From: Dolomedes plantarius
Taxonomy: Eukaryota; Arthropoda; Arachnida; Araneae; Dolomedidae
Direction: 5' to 3'
NCBI GenBank assembly: GCA_907164885.2
Contig: OU015492.1
Location: 207,734,493 to 207,798,492, forward strand
Length of the DNA: 64,000 nucleotides
A program made the translations under genes and the position numbers. Below are positions 1 to 12,879 of this stretch, piece after piece (position 1 is the stretch's first letter; every line of letters starts with the position of its first letter). The notes under the pieces were generated by a model that worked only from the letters and a program-made list of their open reading frames with translations, searched no databases and was not told where the DNA came from.

Positions 1-429
1 ATTAAATACATTTTGTCGTAACCCTAACACGAACCAAAATATTGACTATTAAATGAGGGTTGATTATGAATGTAGCGTCAAAGTCTCGTAGCAGGCGCTT
101 TCCTTTGAATTCTCTCCTCTTCCTCATTTGCGCAATCTTTAAACACAAGAAAATAGATTAATGTTTTTGGTATGTAGATAATTGATCATTTTTAATTTTA
201 TGGACGAATGTAATGAACTTGGATTTATTCACTACCATATTTTCATTGTTTTTAATTTTTTAAGGTTACCTACTTTATGGTTGTCGTGATTTTTTTGCTA
301 CGGGATTGTTCGCATCGTCAGTCTTGGAAAGATAGTCTATGGGTCAGCTAGCACCACCTCATTCATCAATTACTTTTATTAGATCCTCATGATCTACAGT
401 GCAATACCTGCAATGGAGTTAACTATTGT

Positions 430-1150
430 GAGATGGTTTTATTTTAGTGACAAATTTTGCGAAGTATTTGTACCTAAACATATTTAGGAACTTTTCACTG
501 GTATGTGTTCATACCAGATCAGAAAAAATAATTCTCCTGCTTAAGCAAAATCATTATGCGATGAGTTGCATTTATTAACAGCTTTCACGTCGCGTTCCAT
601 ATCTTTACTTTTTAACATTTTTACACAATTTTTCTTTATTTTCCTGAATGCTACAGAAGTAGTATCGCATCCACTGAACGCATGAAGAAAAAGGATACTT
701 TGGTACGTCCTGATGAGTGTATTTTATTTGACGAATGTATTTTTTCTTTACCTTTGCATGTTTTGACAAGGAAAATATATTTTCTGTAGGAGAGAGAACT
801 GTGAATAGAACTAGGTGGTCAACATCTTCACCGATGATTACAATGATGTTGTTACCAGAACATGCTTCATGAATTGCAGTATTTACAATGAGAATGTCGG
901 CTTCGTCATTATATTGTTGGAATCGAATCCCACTGTTTTCCAGCTCAGCTGATAGCATGCTGATCAGTTTCCTCTTGTTGTTTTCATTTGAAAGGACGTG
1001 TTATTGTTGAACATCAGCTCGCATGTTTCCATCAAAACTTATGTCTAACGATTTTATCACAATAGAGAGTAGATTTTCTTCCATTTTTTGTACTGTTATT
1101 GGTGTCGGATTAGCCATTCAAAATGACTATATATTATGGGTGTTTAATGC
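430..1150 (-). pseudogene. Decayed C-terminal part of a PIN/nuclease-like repeat-gene family
   Basis: Minus-strand reading gives a segment with DEADILIVNTAIHEA followed by VIIGEDVDHLVL; spaced acidic residues in this pattern recall an uncharacterised nuclease-like family that is abundant in arthropod genomes (recalled, not searched). The longest open piece is 605-958. Upstream (about 959-1140) the same frame continues with HVLSNENNKRKLISMLS but contains a stop. Downstream, near 690, the family signal moves to another frame and reads HAFSGCDTTSVAFRK, a typical motif of the same family, so there is a frameshift. It is therefore a pseudogene. The first half of the same family lies on the same strand at about 2471-2975, so the two were probably one gene. 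Biochemical role unknown. Confidence 0.5.
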
Positions 1151-2470
1151 TTTGGAGAATGTTCCGCAATAACTAAATTGTTTATCTTACTCCTTAAATG
1201 ATTACTATCGGGGTAGCTAAATTTGGGGTGTATTCCCAACATATATAAATCATTTGCCATAGTACATGATTAATATCATCTTCTTTAATTTCGTTGTGTT
1301 TTTTACAAAATAATCTAATTACCTGATTGAAATTACAAATGGATAGATTTATTTAAATTGCTAACACACATAAATACATTACAATACATGATACAATTAT
1401 TGTCTTAACAACCTTAATTTAAGTCTTCTAATTTTTATAATAACTACAAGTGGACTTTATCAAATATATATAATTCACTTAGTCATCTCTGAGGTATTAT
1501 TAGATTATTTAATGGATGAGTTCTAGATAGGCATACACAGTTTTACAAGATCAAGGAACAACTGCCACACGTACGTTTATTGACGCTGCATTCGTAGACC
1601 TGGGCACGCGTCAGGAATCATGATGAACTTCGCACAGTAACAGCATAGCTGGGGGGTCTATCAGGTATCTGATGGCGTACGTCCTTCGTTAAGTCCACTG
1701 GGAGCGGGTAGTCAGTCGTTCGGCTGGCGGCCAGTTCTTGGGACTTTCTTTGTCATCCGTCGGTCAAGTCACTCTTCGCGTAGCAGGGATCCCAATTCAG
1801 TTTCACGTACACGGTCGCTGGGTCACTCCGTCGGGCCTCTCTCCTTCGTTCGTCGGGGAATGGCTGTCTCTACGCACATTCGGTCATCTTTCCTAGGTAA
1901 ACAAAATCTCTCTCTCTGCATGTAATTTTTATCCCACTTCTTTTATATCTGTCTCCTCTGCCGCTAACTCCTCCTATATTTTCTTGATTGGGCCCTTATT
2001 TTTTCTGGGAGTTTCCATCCCGCCCTGCTGGAGCGTTTCTTCCCATCTCATTACCGCACCTTTTCCGGGGGGGTCGTATTTGATCTCTGCCGCTCTTCTC
2101 TCGCTTCCGATCTCCTATTATTTCGGCTAAGTCATTTTTTTCATCTCTCACTCCTCTCTATGCATCTCCTCCCTTCTTACAGACCTATTCTTCTTCTTAA
2201 CCGTTTCCCATCTGTGATCTCTTTTCATGCCATACTTTCTTCGTTTCGCCTTAGTCATCTGACGTTTCTTAGTGATATTTCTTTTCATACCGTAACGATC
2301 TTTTTTTACTTCTATAGGATCCATCAATATTCTCTTTTCTACCCTCTTCTATGGATTCTTATTTTCCCAGCTTGCTTCATCTTCCGACCTTTTCACAGGC
2401 TCATTCATTATCCGTTTGTACTCTCTACACTGTCACTTTTACCCGTGACACTATACAGCTGGTCCCATAA
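1151..2470. other. GC-rich and pyrimidine-rich block between two halves of a decayed gene
   Basis: The stretch begins AT-rich, becomes clearly GC-richer than its neighbours at about 1550-1900, then turns into a long C/T-rich tract (about 1900-2470) on the plus strand. It sits where about 40 residues of the flanking nuclease-like gene are missing, so it is probably an insertion. I found no coding domain, convincing terminal repeats or target duplication. An LTR-like or other non-coding mobile sequence is possible but not shown. The open frame at 2160-2489 is a product of the pyrimidine bias. Confidence 0.35.
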
Positions 2471-2975
2471 TGCTTTTTTATATTGTTAACTTAATTTGTG
2501 CAAAATCCGAAAAAGTTAATTGTGTTCCCCATTGGACATGGTGTAGGAGAAAACCACTGTTCACAATGTTGTCGCAGTTCAGGAGGTTAAGGTCTTTGTT
2601 TGGAACTTCAGAAACGTCGTACCTAGCCAATGCTGTTGTCTCTCGCATGTCAGCTTCATTAAACAGAGGAAATGTAAAAGGAGCTGACTCATATTCTAAA
2701 TAAAATGCTACTCGTTTCTTCGTCGTTTTGTTTAACAATCTCTATCCCCTGGAAAAGCAACAACGGTTTACTTATGTATTGAAATCGTTTACTTTCACCA
2801 CACAATTGACGGTGATCAAGCTTCCATTAAGCTTTAACTTTTCAAAGTACTGAACCCAGAGGGATGCAGTTGGGCCCTTCTCTTTCAACTGCTTCGAAGT
2901 CTTCCTCATTTTAATCTCGAAATCTCGTATATGAGTATGTCCGTATAAGGTTTCTAGTGATAGTAGTTCAGTAGC
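2471..2975 (-). pseudogene. Decayed N-terminal part of the same nuclease-like family
   Basis: Minus-strand reading of 2478-2738 contains LFNEADMRET and, further on, GFLLHHVQWGTQLTFSDF. This resembles the part of the family that precedes the acidic nuclease-like segment, where a [DG]GFLLH-x-V-x-W motif is usual (family knowledge from memory). Upstream, around 2830-2900 on the minus strand, TASLWVQYFEK can be read before a stop, and may belong to the same type of gene. Reading stops abruptly at 2478, where the GC-rich block starts. With the fragment at 430-1150 it looks like one gene broken by an insertion and by point decay. Confidence 0.4.
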
Positions 2976-3639
2976 AAAATCTCTAAATAATTAACTCATG
3001 GATATCATTGCTTTTGAAATCAGATATATCCATGGCGTCAAAATTTATTTTTGCTAAAGCTGTTTGGGTAAATATATAAGCTAGGATTTTTCTAGCGTAT
3101 CCATGGCCAGACAACGTTTTTTCTACTGACATAGTTGCATACATCAAATTTAGTATTTATTTTTACCCGCTTCCAGCCATTCTGTACTCAATGCAGCCTA
3201 AATATGACATAAAAAGGTAGAATCCATCAAGCCTCACAATACAACCTGATAACAATGGATTGGATGTTGTTGCAACTTTATCTCAAGATTTGATATGCAG
3301 AGGTTTGAAAGACGTCAGTGTGCAAGACTTTTGGGGCACATGCGCGGGTCATCCCCCTATCGCGACGGGGATGCTCCCCGCATCAGCGACCTACGCGTGA
3401 TTGTTCGCTATTTTCAAAGTCAATTATCTTTGTTCGTGTTAGACTTATAAAAAAATGTAAATATTGTTTGTTCATAATTTAATACTCTTCATTTTTTTTC
3501 ATTCAATTTCTTTACATAAAATCCATATTTCTGAAGTTACTTGCAAAAAACCAAAAAAGTCTACTCATTTTCCAAAATGGAGGCGACAGCTCAAGTCTGA
3601 TCGGTGAGGACTTTTAGTATGTTCACAGTATGCCCAAAC
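2976..3639. other. AT-rich spacer, nothing recognised
   Basis: No coding motif seen on either strand. A short GC-rich patch at about 3335-3400 stands out from the AT-rich surroundings but has no assignable structure. Confidence 0.4.
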
Positions 3640-4087
3640 AAACATCTCCACCAATTTTCGAAACTTTCATATTTTTTTTAGCCATTCATCAAATCTGGGC
3701 CGATTTTGACTGGGGTACCATGTTACTTCCAGGACGACAACACCAACTGTCATGTTGCGAGATCCACCATGGATTGGTATGGTGATAATGGGGTTAACCA
3801 AATGGACTGGCTGTCCAGAGCCCAGACCTCAACCATATCGGGAACCTCTGGGACGAGTTGGATCGCCGAATTAAAGGGTGCAACAACCGCTCAAAATCGG
3901 TTAAGGAACTTTGATGTCTTCGCCAAGCGGAGTGGACGAAAATACCACTAGCCGTCATACGAGGACTTGTGGAAAGAATGCCCCGGAGGGTTCAGGCTGT
4001 AAATGCCTCTAATGGAGGCAATACTAACTATTGAATATGAATAAATTTTGTTTCTCTTTTCTATCACAGGTGTCCAAATACTTACTG
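3640..4087 (+). pseudogene. Tc1-like transposase, 3' half with right terminal repeat
   Basis: Plus-strand reading from about 3706 gives YFQDDNTNCHVARS, the second catalytic Asp region of a Tc1 DD34E transposase. A frameshift follows; in the next useful frame SPDLNHIGNLWDELDRR matches the usual SPDLNPIENLW block, but the catalytic Glu is replaced by Gly. A further frame break follows. The 3' end at 4069-4087 is the inverted form of the repeat found at 6431, reading GGTGTCCAAATACTTACTG on the plus strand. No TA duplication is visible outside it. The copy is 5'-truncated and dead. Confidence 0.75.
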
Positions 4088-4180
4088 GTCCAAATACATA
4101 CATATATATATATATTTGCATACATGCCTACGTACATAAAAATGTGCATGCATGTGTTCGTTATTAAGATCGTAAAATGG

Positions 4181-4182
<2 letters not shown>

Positions 4183-4273
<91 letters not shown>
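4183..4273. repeat. (TA)n microsatellite
   Basis: About 90 bp of perfect TA dinucleotides, 95 bp beyond the end of the Tc1 3' half. The apparent open frame across it (alternating Ile and Tyr) is an artefact. Confidence 0.95.
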
Positions 4274-4275
<2 letters not shown>

Positions 4276-6430
4276 CTTAACAAATTATATGTAATTAATT
4301 TTACGTCTTATATTTAAATGAAGGCTGCATTTCATGAACATGTGTATAAAAACATGGATTAAAACGTAAATACACTTTACATAGCGTCCATTATTTCATT
4401 GAAAGATATGATAAAATACTATCCGTAGTATTCATATCATGTATCCTTTCTCAGCCATACTAAGTACACCTTCTGGAGTGCTACTGGAACATGAATGATT
4501 CATTTTTCTATTGCTTTGCATTCAGTAAAATGTTTTCTTTCTCAGTTCACTGCGAAAAATGCAAAATCTTTTTCACCTACCTAGGGGATATTCTAAGTTT
4601 TATGGTAGTCCACATTTCCATCACAAGATACTAAATATTGTAAAACTGCAAAATTTGTCACCATTAAGAGAAAGAGTTCAAGACTGAAAGGTGCAAAGTG
4701 ACTGGTATGCCAACAGGAAAGTCAGAGCAATTGCTTGATATGGGCCACACCCTTCAACGCAGGTTTCACTAACTGCACAAAATGAAGGCTTCGGCGATAA
4801 CTTTGGACAGGAAAATTGACATAATTTAAACCATATTCCCACGGATTATCCAAATTTCCTATTAAAAACCTATGACGTTAAACATTACTAATTAGGCTTA
4901 TTTCAGTCTCGTTAGTTAACATGGAAAAGAAAAATTAATTAAAGCACCGTATACTGACTTCACGTTAATGTCATCTCCGACTATAAATAAAATCAGGTTA
5001 TGAAACTTGAAAATATTTTCAGCAATAATTAAAATCCCGGTAAAACACATATTAAAATACTAAAGCTTCGAAATTTTGTCGCTAATGAATTTCCGAATCA
5101 CCTATTTCTATATTTACTTTCTGAAAATGTAAAGAGAGTTTTTAAATTAACACAGCTCACAAAATTCAATTAGATTTGCTAATTATGCAGCTCGCATTTA
5201 AAAGTATTTTTTTTCGCATGTGTCAGAAATCACTCAGATATATTTTTTTCTGTATCGGAATTAAAACAAATTAATTAGCAATCATTTCATTGAAAGAACT
5301 AATAAAAGTTATTTAAAAAGTTCTTTTTAACAGTTGGCTTTTAAGTAATCGTTTAGAGTAAAAAGGAATTCTCAAAATGTAAGTGGTGACGTCGACATAT
5401 TATCAGAAATTTATGAAAGATACTTTATTAAAATTATCTGGTAAAATGTGAATCAAATACATTCAAATACATTCATCAAATACAATTTTTATAATACTAA
5501 CTAACGTTATAAATTCCTGTTTAATGTACGTACGGAATATTACAGGACACATATATTTATTTCCAATTGTTTCAATTAAGATTTAGAAGAAAGAAATAGT
5601 GTGCTTTACAATTAGACTAAAATCGAAGTCGATGACTATACATTTTCAGAAATTTAATACATGCTGTTTGTTGTTTAATTCATGCTTTTAATCAAATCAT
5701 TTTAAATAATTTCAAAACAAGTAACTTGAGTTGAAAAATTTCATTAAGTATATAATTGTATATTTCATAAACATTAAATTTTAGAAAATAGAAATTCAGA
5801 AAAAGGATTATGCAACATGTTTTAATAAAAATTGTTTTCCATGATTGCATATTAAAGTAATGTCTACGTTGTTTACTTAAAATAATACACTAAAATCATC
5901 CAGGATTCTGTAAAGTTTATAGTGTTGGATTTCGAAATAAATTTCAACCAAAGCTGAAATGCACAATACATAAATAATAACTTTATAAAAAAATAAAAAC
6001 GAGTCAAGTCGTATATTGAAATGCATTTAAATAAAACACCTAATATATAGCTTTTGTTTTCGCAATAGAGGTATATATTTTACTCTTTTCAATTATGACA
6101 TATTAAGTTTATTAGAATTATGAACTATAATAAAACTCTCTACATGTTATCTTCCTATATTTTTGCAGATTTAAATTGTTTTCCCTTAAAAAATTCTAGC
6201 CGCTATGTTTAATGTGTTATAAAACAAAAACAGTGTTGTCCATTTTTAGATTTTCTTTGTGTGCTTTTGTGGGTATTTAAAGATTTTGTAAGTATAATAT
6301 TAAGATATTATCTATCAGATACAAATTTTGTTGGTACTTCTGATGGAATAGATTATGGCACGCACGCATATATATATATACTATACACTATCTACACTAG
6401 CCATGCACTATATAACTATACACTATCTAA
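4274..6430. other. Long AT-rich non-coding stretch
   Basis: Very AT-rich sequence without any open frame, terminal repeat or tRNA-like box that I could recognise. Short (TA) runs occur near 6366. Confidence 0.5.
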
Positions 6431-7036
6431 CAATAAGTATTTGGACACCCATGCAAATGGCGATATCTGCGGTCCTGATATACGTCACGCCCTCCACCGA
6501 TAGATATCATCTAGGTAATGACATAGACATTAGTCGCATGCAAGATGCCAAGAAGTGCAGAGTCATCTGATTTCGAGTCGATTTTCGAGTCGATAATTGT
6601 CTGGCATCAGAGAAACGGCCGATCTCTAAGGGGATATCTAGCAAGGTGAATTACCCAAAATCGACAGTGGTCTATATGATTCAGAAAAGGAAGGCAAGCG
6701 GTGTTTGTCGCAATGTGCCCCGAGATGGCAGATCCACGAAACTGGGAGATGGGGATTAGACAGATTTTGTCAGAGAAATTAGGAAGAACAGCACCCAACC
6801 GAGGGCCCACATACTCCAGAAGTTTCAACAGGCATCCGGGAGTGTTGTTTAGAAGAATACCATCCGTAAGGAAGCACATCTGCTTGGTTTTCATGGTCGT
6901 GCTACCGCACATATGCCTTTGTTCACAGAGTCCAAACGCGCTGCTCGGTTAATGTGATGCAAAGCACGTCGAAAGTGGACCGGAAATCACTGGAAACGGG
7001 TTCTCTCGAGCGACGAATCAAGGTTCACACTCTACT
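6431..7036 (+). pseudogene. Tc1-like transposase, 5' half with left terminal repeat
   Basis: Starts with CAATAAGTATTTGGACACC, the inverted partner of the repeat ending at 4087, so both fragments belong to one family. Decayed N-terminal DNA-binding sequence follows, with in-frame stops, including a run like LGFHGRAATHMPLF, and it ends with VLSSDESRFTLYS, which holds the first catalytic Asp (SDESRF is a Tc1 hallmark). The similarity stops at about 7036, where unrelated AT-rich DNA begins, so the second Asp and the Glu are absent. Both this and the 3.6-4.1 kb fragment read left to right, with the 3' half upstream of the 5' half. Confidence 0.75.

Positions 7037-9450
<2,414 letters not shown>

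Positions 9451-9518
<68 letters not shown>
9451..9518. repeat. Second compound (TA)n(TG)n microsatellite
   Basis: TA dinucleotides followed by TG dinucleotides, the same composition and order as the tract at 8731-8850. Confidence 0.95.
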
Positions 9519-9519
9519 T

Positions 9520-9542
9520 GAGATGACCCGAAAGGTCATCTC
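9520..9542. other. Perfect 9-bp hairpin beside the TG tract
   Basis: GAGATGACC, a CGAAA loop, then GGTCATCTC: a perfect inverted repeat directly after the (TG)n run. It could form a cruciform or an RNA hairpin. It carries loose fragments of the hammerhead core (TGATGAG, CGAAA), but the strands needed for helix II are taken by the hairpin, so it is not called a ribozyme. Confidence 0.6.
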
Positions 9543-10117
9543 TTGAACAAAAGCATACATCATCGCCGAAATAATCAAGTTGGAATCATCAAGAAAAATA
9601 ATTTATTTCACGAGAACAGCGACATGACATGTTATTCGCATCGAGCTAGCCCGCGTCTCTCTATCGTAGCATGCGGAAATATAATGAGGTCAAAGAGAGG
9701 TTGCCAGAATTGGCGGAGAAAGTTAGTATGGAAAGGCGAGGCATCTCGCCAAGGAGTCGGAAAGGTTACCAGATTGGAGAAAGGAAGTTTCAGAAAGGTC
9801 GATTATATGTTATTAATAATATTATCACAGAATATCCCCCCTCCCCCATCTAAAATGGATTGGAGCCGCGGCTGTCGACTCCAAGACATTCCAGATAGTG
9901 AGAACATAAAAATTAGTAGTTAGAATATTAGGTTGAAACTGGCTCGAAAATCACAAAGTTTTATGTTAAAATATACAATTGAAAAACTTAATAATATGGC
10001 ATAATCTTAAAAAGCAAATAGCTAGAGAAAAATAAAAATGGAATGGTACACTTAAATGAAAACAGTAATAACAACAGATGTAAAGACATTCCAAAATACA
10101 GATACAAGTAAAAATAT
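9543..10117. other. Moderately GC-rich stretch, unassigned
   Basis: Less AT-rich than its surroundings. A 126-codon open frame (9543-9923) has no recognisable motif and a biased, basic composition; it is not called a gene. On the minus strand a G-rich run (about 9837-9850) could be a polypurine tract, but no LTR follows convincingly. Confidence 0.3.
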
Positions 10118-10442
10118 TGTGCAGGTCTCAGTCCCTGACATGTATAGAGTTTCTATGCTCACTTCTACCCAGACTTGGGTGTATATAATTTGAAGTGGCA
10201 CTCTATTTGAATTTGAAGCAAACACAGTTTATACATGAAACAATGTTTATTGAATTCGTTGCACATATAATTGGCTTTTACAGCAATAAGCATGCGTACT
10301 ACTTGTACGGAATGTATAAACACAGCTTTCAAGAACAATATATTTTTATACTCACGAACAGTAAGTCAAACCAGCAGTACTGCCACGTAATCTTCTGGCC
10401 CGCTAAGCACTAGCGCAGGATAACACCTTTTCAACCTTAACA
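10118..10442 (-). mobile_element. Probable 3' LTR of a gypsy-type retroelement
   Basis: On the minus strand the segment opens with TGTTAAGG at 10442 and ends with TGCACA at 10118, the TG...CA ends of an LTR. It holds an AATAAA poly(A) signal. It is immediately preceded by a purine run that looks like a polypurine tract, and upstream of that lies a gypsy-type RNase H fragment on the same strand. The matching 5' LTR is not in the window, so the right boundary and length (about 325 bp) are estimates. Confidence 0.5.
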
Positions 10443-10457
10443 ACCTCCCCTCTTTTT
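10443..10457 (-). other. Polypurine tract next to the LTR
   Basis: Read on the minus strand it is GAAAAAGAGGGGAGGT, directly before the TG of the LTR, the position where plus-strand DNA synthesis of an LTR element is primed. Confidence 0.5.
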
Positions 10458-10575
10458 CATTAATGACGCTGCGTGGTATTTATACTAAGCGCGTATGCCG
10501 AAATTAGCATATCTAAAGCAGCTTCTTTAATTCACTCAAAAGTTCGATTCTTGTGAATCGAATCTTGTGTATACC

Positions 10576-10800
10576 TTACACATGTGTATCACAGTCTGAA
10601 AGCATATCCACCTCAATGTTGGTAGAACACTTCTGATATCCAACTTCGTAGTAATACATGCTCAATATAAGGGACCAGCGGAATAACCTACCCTTTAAAT
10701 TTTTAAAATTTTTTAACCAAACAAGTGTCGCATGATCAGTATGTATAACACATTTTTGCCCATGGAGATAATAATGAAATTTGTCTACGTTAGGAGCCAA
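10576..10800 (-). pseudogene. Gypsy-type RNase H fragment, 5'-truncated
   Basis: The 74-residue minus-strand reading contains HYYLHGQKCVIHTDHATLVW, the TDHA-type block of the Ty3/gypsy RNase H domain, then WLKNFKNLKGRLFRWSL and a weak form of the ADALSR motif (VDMLSDCD) before the stop. The N-terminal RNase H part, RT and everything upstream are missing; low-complexity A/T sequence begins at 10801. Only about 120 bp separate the stop from the polypurine tract, leaving no room for an integrase downstream. Either the integrase was deleted or it lay upstream of RT, as in the element at 49.3 kb. Confidence 0.65.
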
Positions 10801-12879
10801 TTTTTTAAAAAAAATTGTTTTTTAAAGGCTTTTTTTGTTTTTTATAGTAAAATAGCATTTAAAAATAAAAAATAAAAAAGCTTGTCTGTAAATACCATAC
10901 TTTTTTATAAAATGGTCAATTTGAAGTAATTTTTATTGAAATTTAGCTAAAACGCCTATTACTCTCCACAAAATTATAATGCTACTATTTTCATTTCCTT
11001 CTCACACATAATAGTTATAATAGTTATCTTCAAAATGACCCACAATCTAAGAGAAATTTTAAAATGCAAAAATATTACAGACAATTTTATGTTCCAATAT
11101 GAAAATTTTCCCCAATTCGTCAGTCCTTTCGTTATAAAAACAGCCCCAAACAAAAAACTATTTATAATACATCAATTATTGTGTGTCATTTCATGAGCAA
11201 TAGCATCTAAAACATTTCCTGAAAATTTTATCAAATTATATACATTGTTATGTGAAATATCATGATAACGGTAAAGATTTGTACTAAAAAACATAATTCT
11301 GAGAAAAACGCATTTAAAGTTGTTTGTCACTTCAATTTTATATGAGACGATGTTTTTTAAAACAGCTATAACTCTGCTTCTAATTGAGGTAGAATGAAAA
11401 TCAAAACTGTTTTGAAAAGAGAAAAGATTGAATTACACGATTCTTGTAAAAAATAAAATTGACCAAATTAGTCCAAAAAATGGCATTTTCAATGTAGGCA
11501 GTCAGTCACCTTAAGTAAAACACATGAAAAAAAAGACAATTCCCCCGAAAAAAAAGGCATTGAATTTATGTTCTTTTTGACAAGAGATATTATTTATCCT
11601 TCTATTACTGAGGTGTAATATGGGTTTGCATGACTGGAGGGACGAAATATAATTTTTTGCTATGAATATGGAAATATGTTTTTTTTTTCAGTACAGCAAA
11701 TTGAGACCAGTTTTCTATCCATTCAATAACTTGAGGAAAGTTTTGCCAGAATAAAAAGTACAGATATTTTAATTATATTGAAAGCAAAAATTTCTTGTGC
11801 AACTTCTTCAGTCTCTATAATTTTCGGCAATATGGTATATGCAAAACATGTACGTATCAGTTAAAAGTAAAATTCAGATATGTGTTATTAATTTATGCAT
11901 CCTGTATGCATTTCAGTGTTACCAATTTATGGAGAAGTTCTTCTTTCTTGTCAAGTCTCTTTCAATAACTGGGTTTCATGCAAGTTCAATACTTAAAATT
12001 ATCTCAGTGGAGACAATTTAAATTGTATATGAACATATAAACAATTCAGAAATCACAAATAATTTTCACTCATTAAGAACATGCATTGATATATTTCATT
12101 ATCAAAGGAGAAAAATTAATAATTATGAGTCCTGTAAGCCTTGAAACTGGTGAATGGATGATTCTAGTATAAAATATTAAACAATTTGATCTATTTAAGG
12201 TAAAAGTTTAGAAAAATTAAGAGTGAATGCATTTAAATATATCACTAGAAATAAAGGTAAAGCAGTCTTGATCGAAACTTTCATCCAATAATAAAATTAA
12301 GTCTATCTTAAGAGTTTTAATAAAATATGCTGGTTATTAATTTATAAAACATTTTTTTTCGAATTTTACATCTTACAATAAATAATTGCTTCTCGAAGAA
12401 AACATCAGAATTCCCATTTTTTATCTTATTTGAATTAATCACTCTGGTAGTATCATGAAATAAATTTCCTAAAGCGATTTAATTTCCTCTCGATATGCCA
12501 GGACACCGACAAAAATAATTAATGACTTCAATTTCTAACGACAGATGATAGCCCTCCATGAATTTTATCATGGAGTTACAGATAAATGTTTCTGTATCAT
12601 TTGCATAGCAAAAATTAAGTTTTGGATCGCATTTGTTAAATGATTTGATTACGATGAATGATCCAGCAAAATTTAATTTTCTAATATCAGTTTCAGGGAG
12701 AATATAAGTTTGTGTTACGCAAATTGCAAAGAGAAGAAAAAAAAAACTTATAACTTATTTTTTTGCTAAATTTCTAGGTTGTTTTTCCCGTTTCAGACTA
12801 ATATTTTCCCTGCGGTTAAAACTGCAATCCCCCTCTTCTTTCCGTAAGATCACTTCATTGCTAATAGATGGTATTATTT
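10801..12879. other. Long AT-rich stretch without gene
   Basis: Homopolymer-rich A/T sequence. CAGTCAGTCACCTTAAG at about 11500-11516 resembles the end motif near 35677 (TAGTCGGATACCTTAAGG), a weak hint of a related MITE end. No open frame with known motifs. Confidence 0.35.

Noticed and set aside
2160..2489. 109-codon hydrophobic open frame
   Set aside because: Lies in a long pyrimidine-rich tract, which by itself encodes Phe/Leu/Ser/Pro; looks membrane-like only by composition.
9515..9550. Possible hammerhead ribozyme (TGATGAG and CGAAA near each other)
   Set aside because: The strands that should form helix II are instead a perfect 9-bp hairpin with CGAAA as the loop; no helix I/III partners or cleavage triplet were found.
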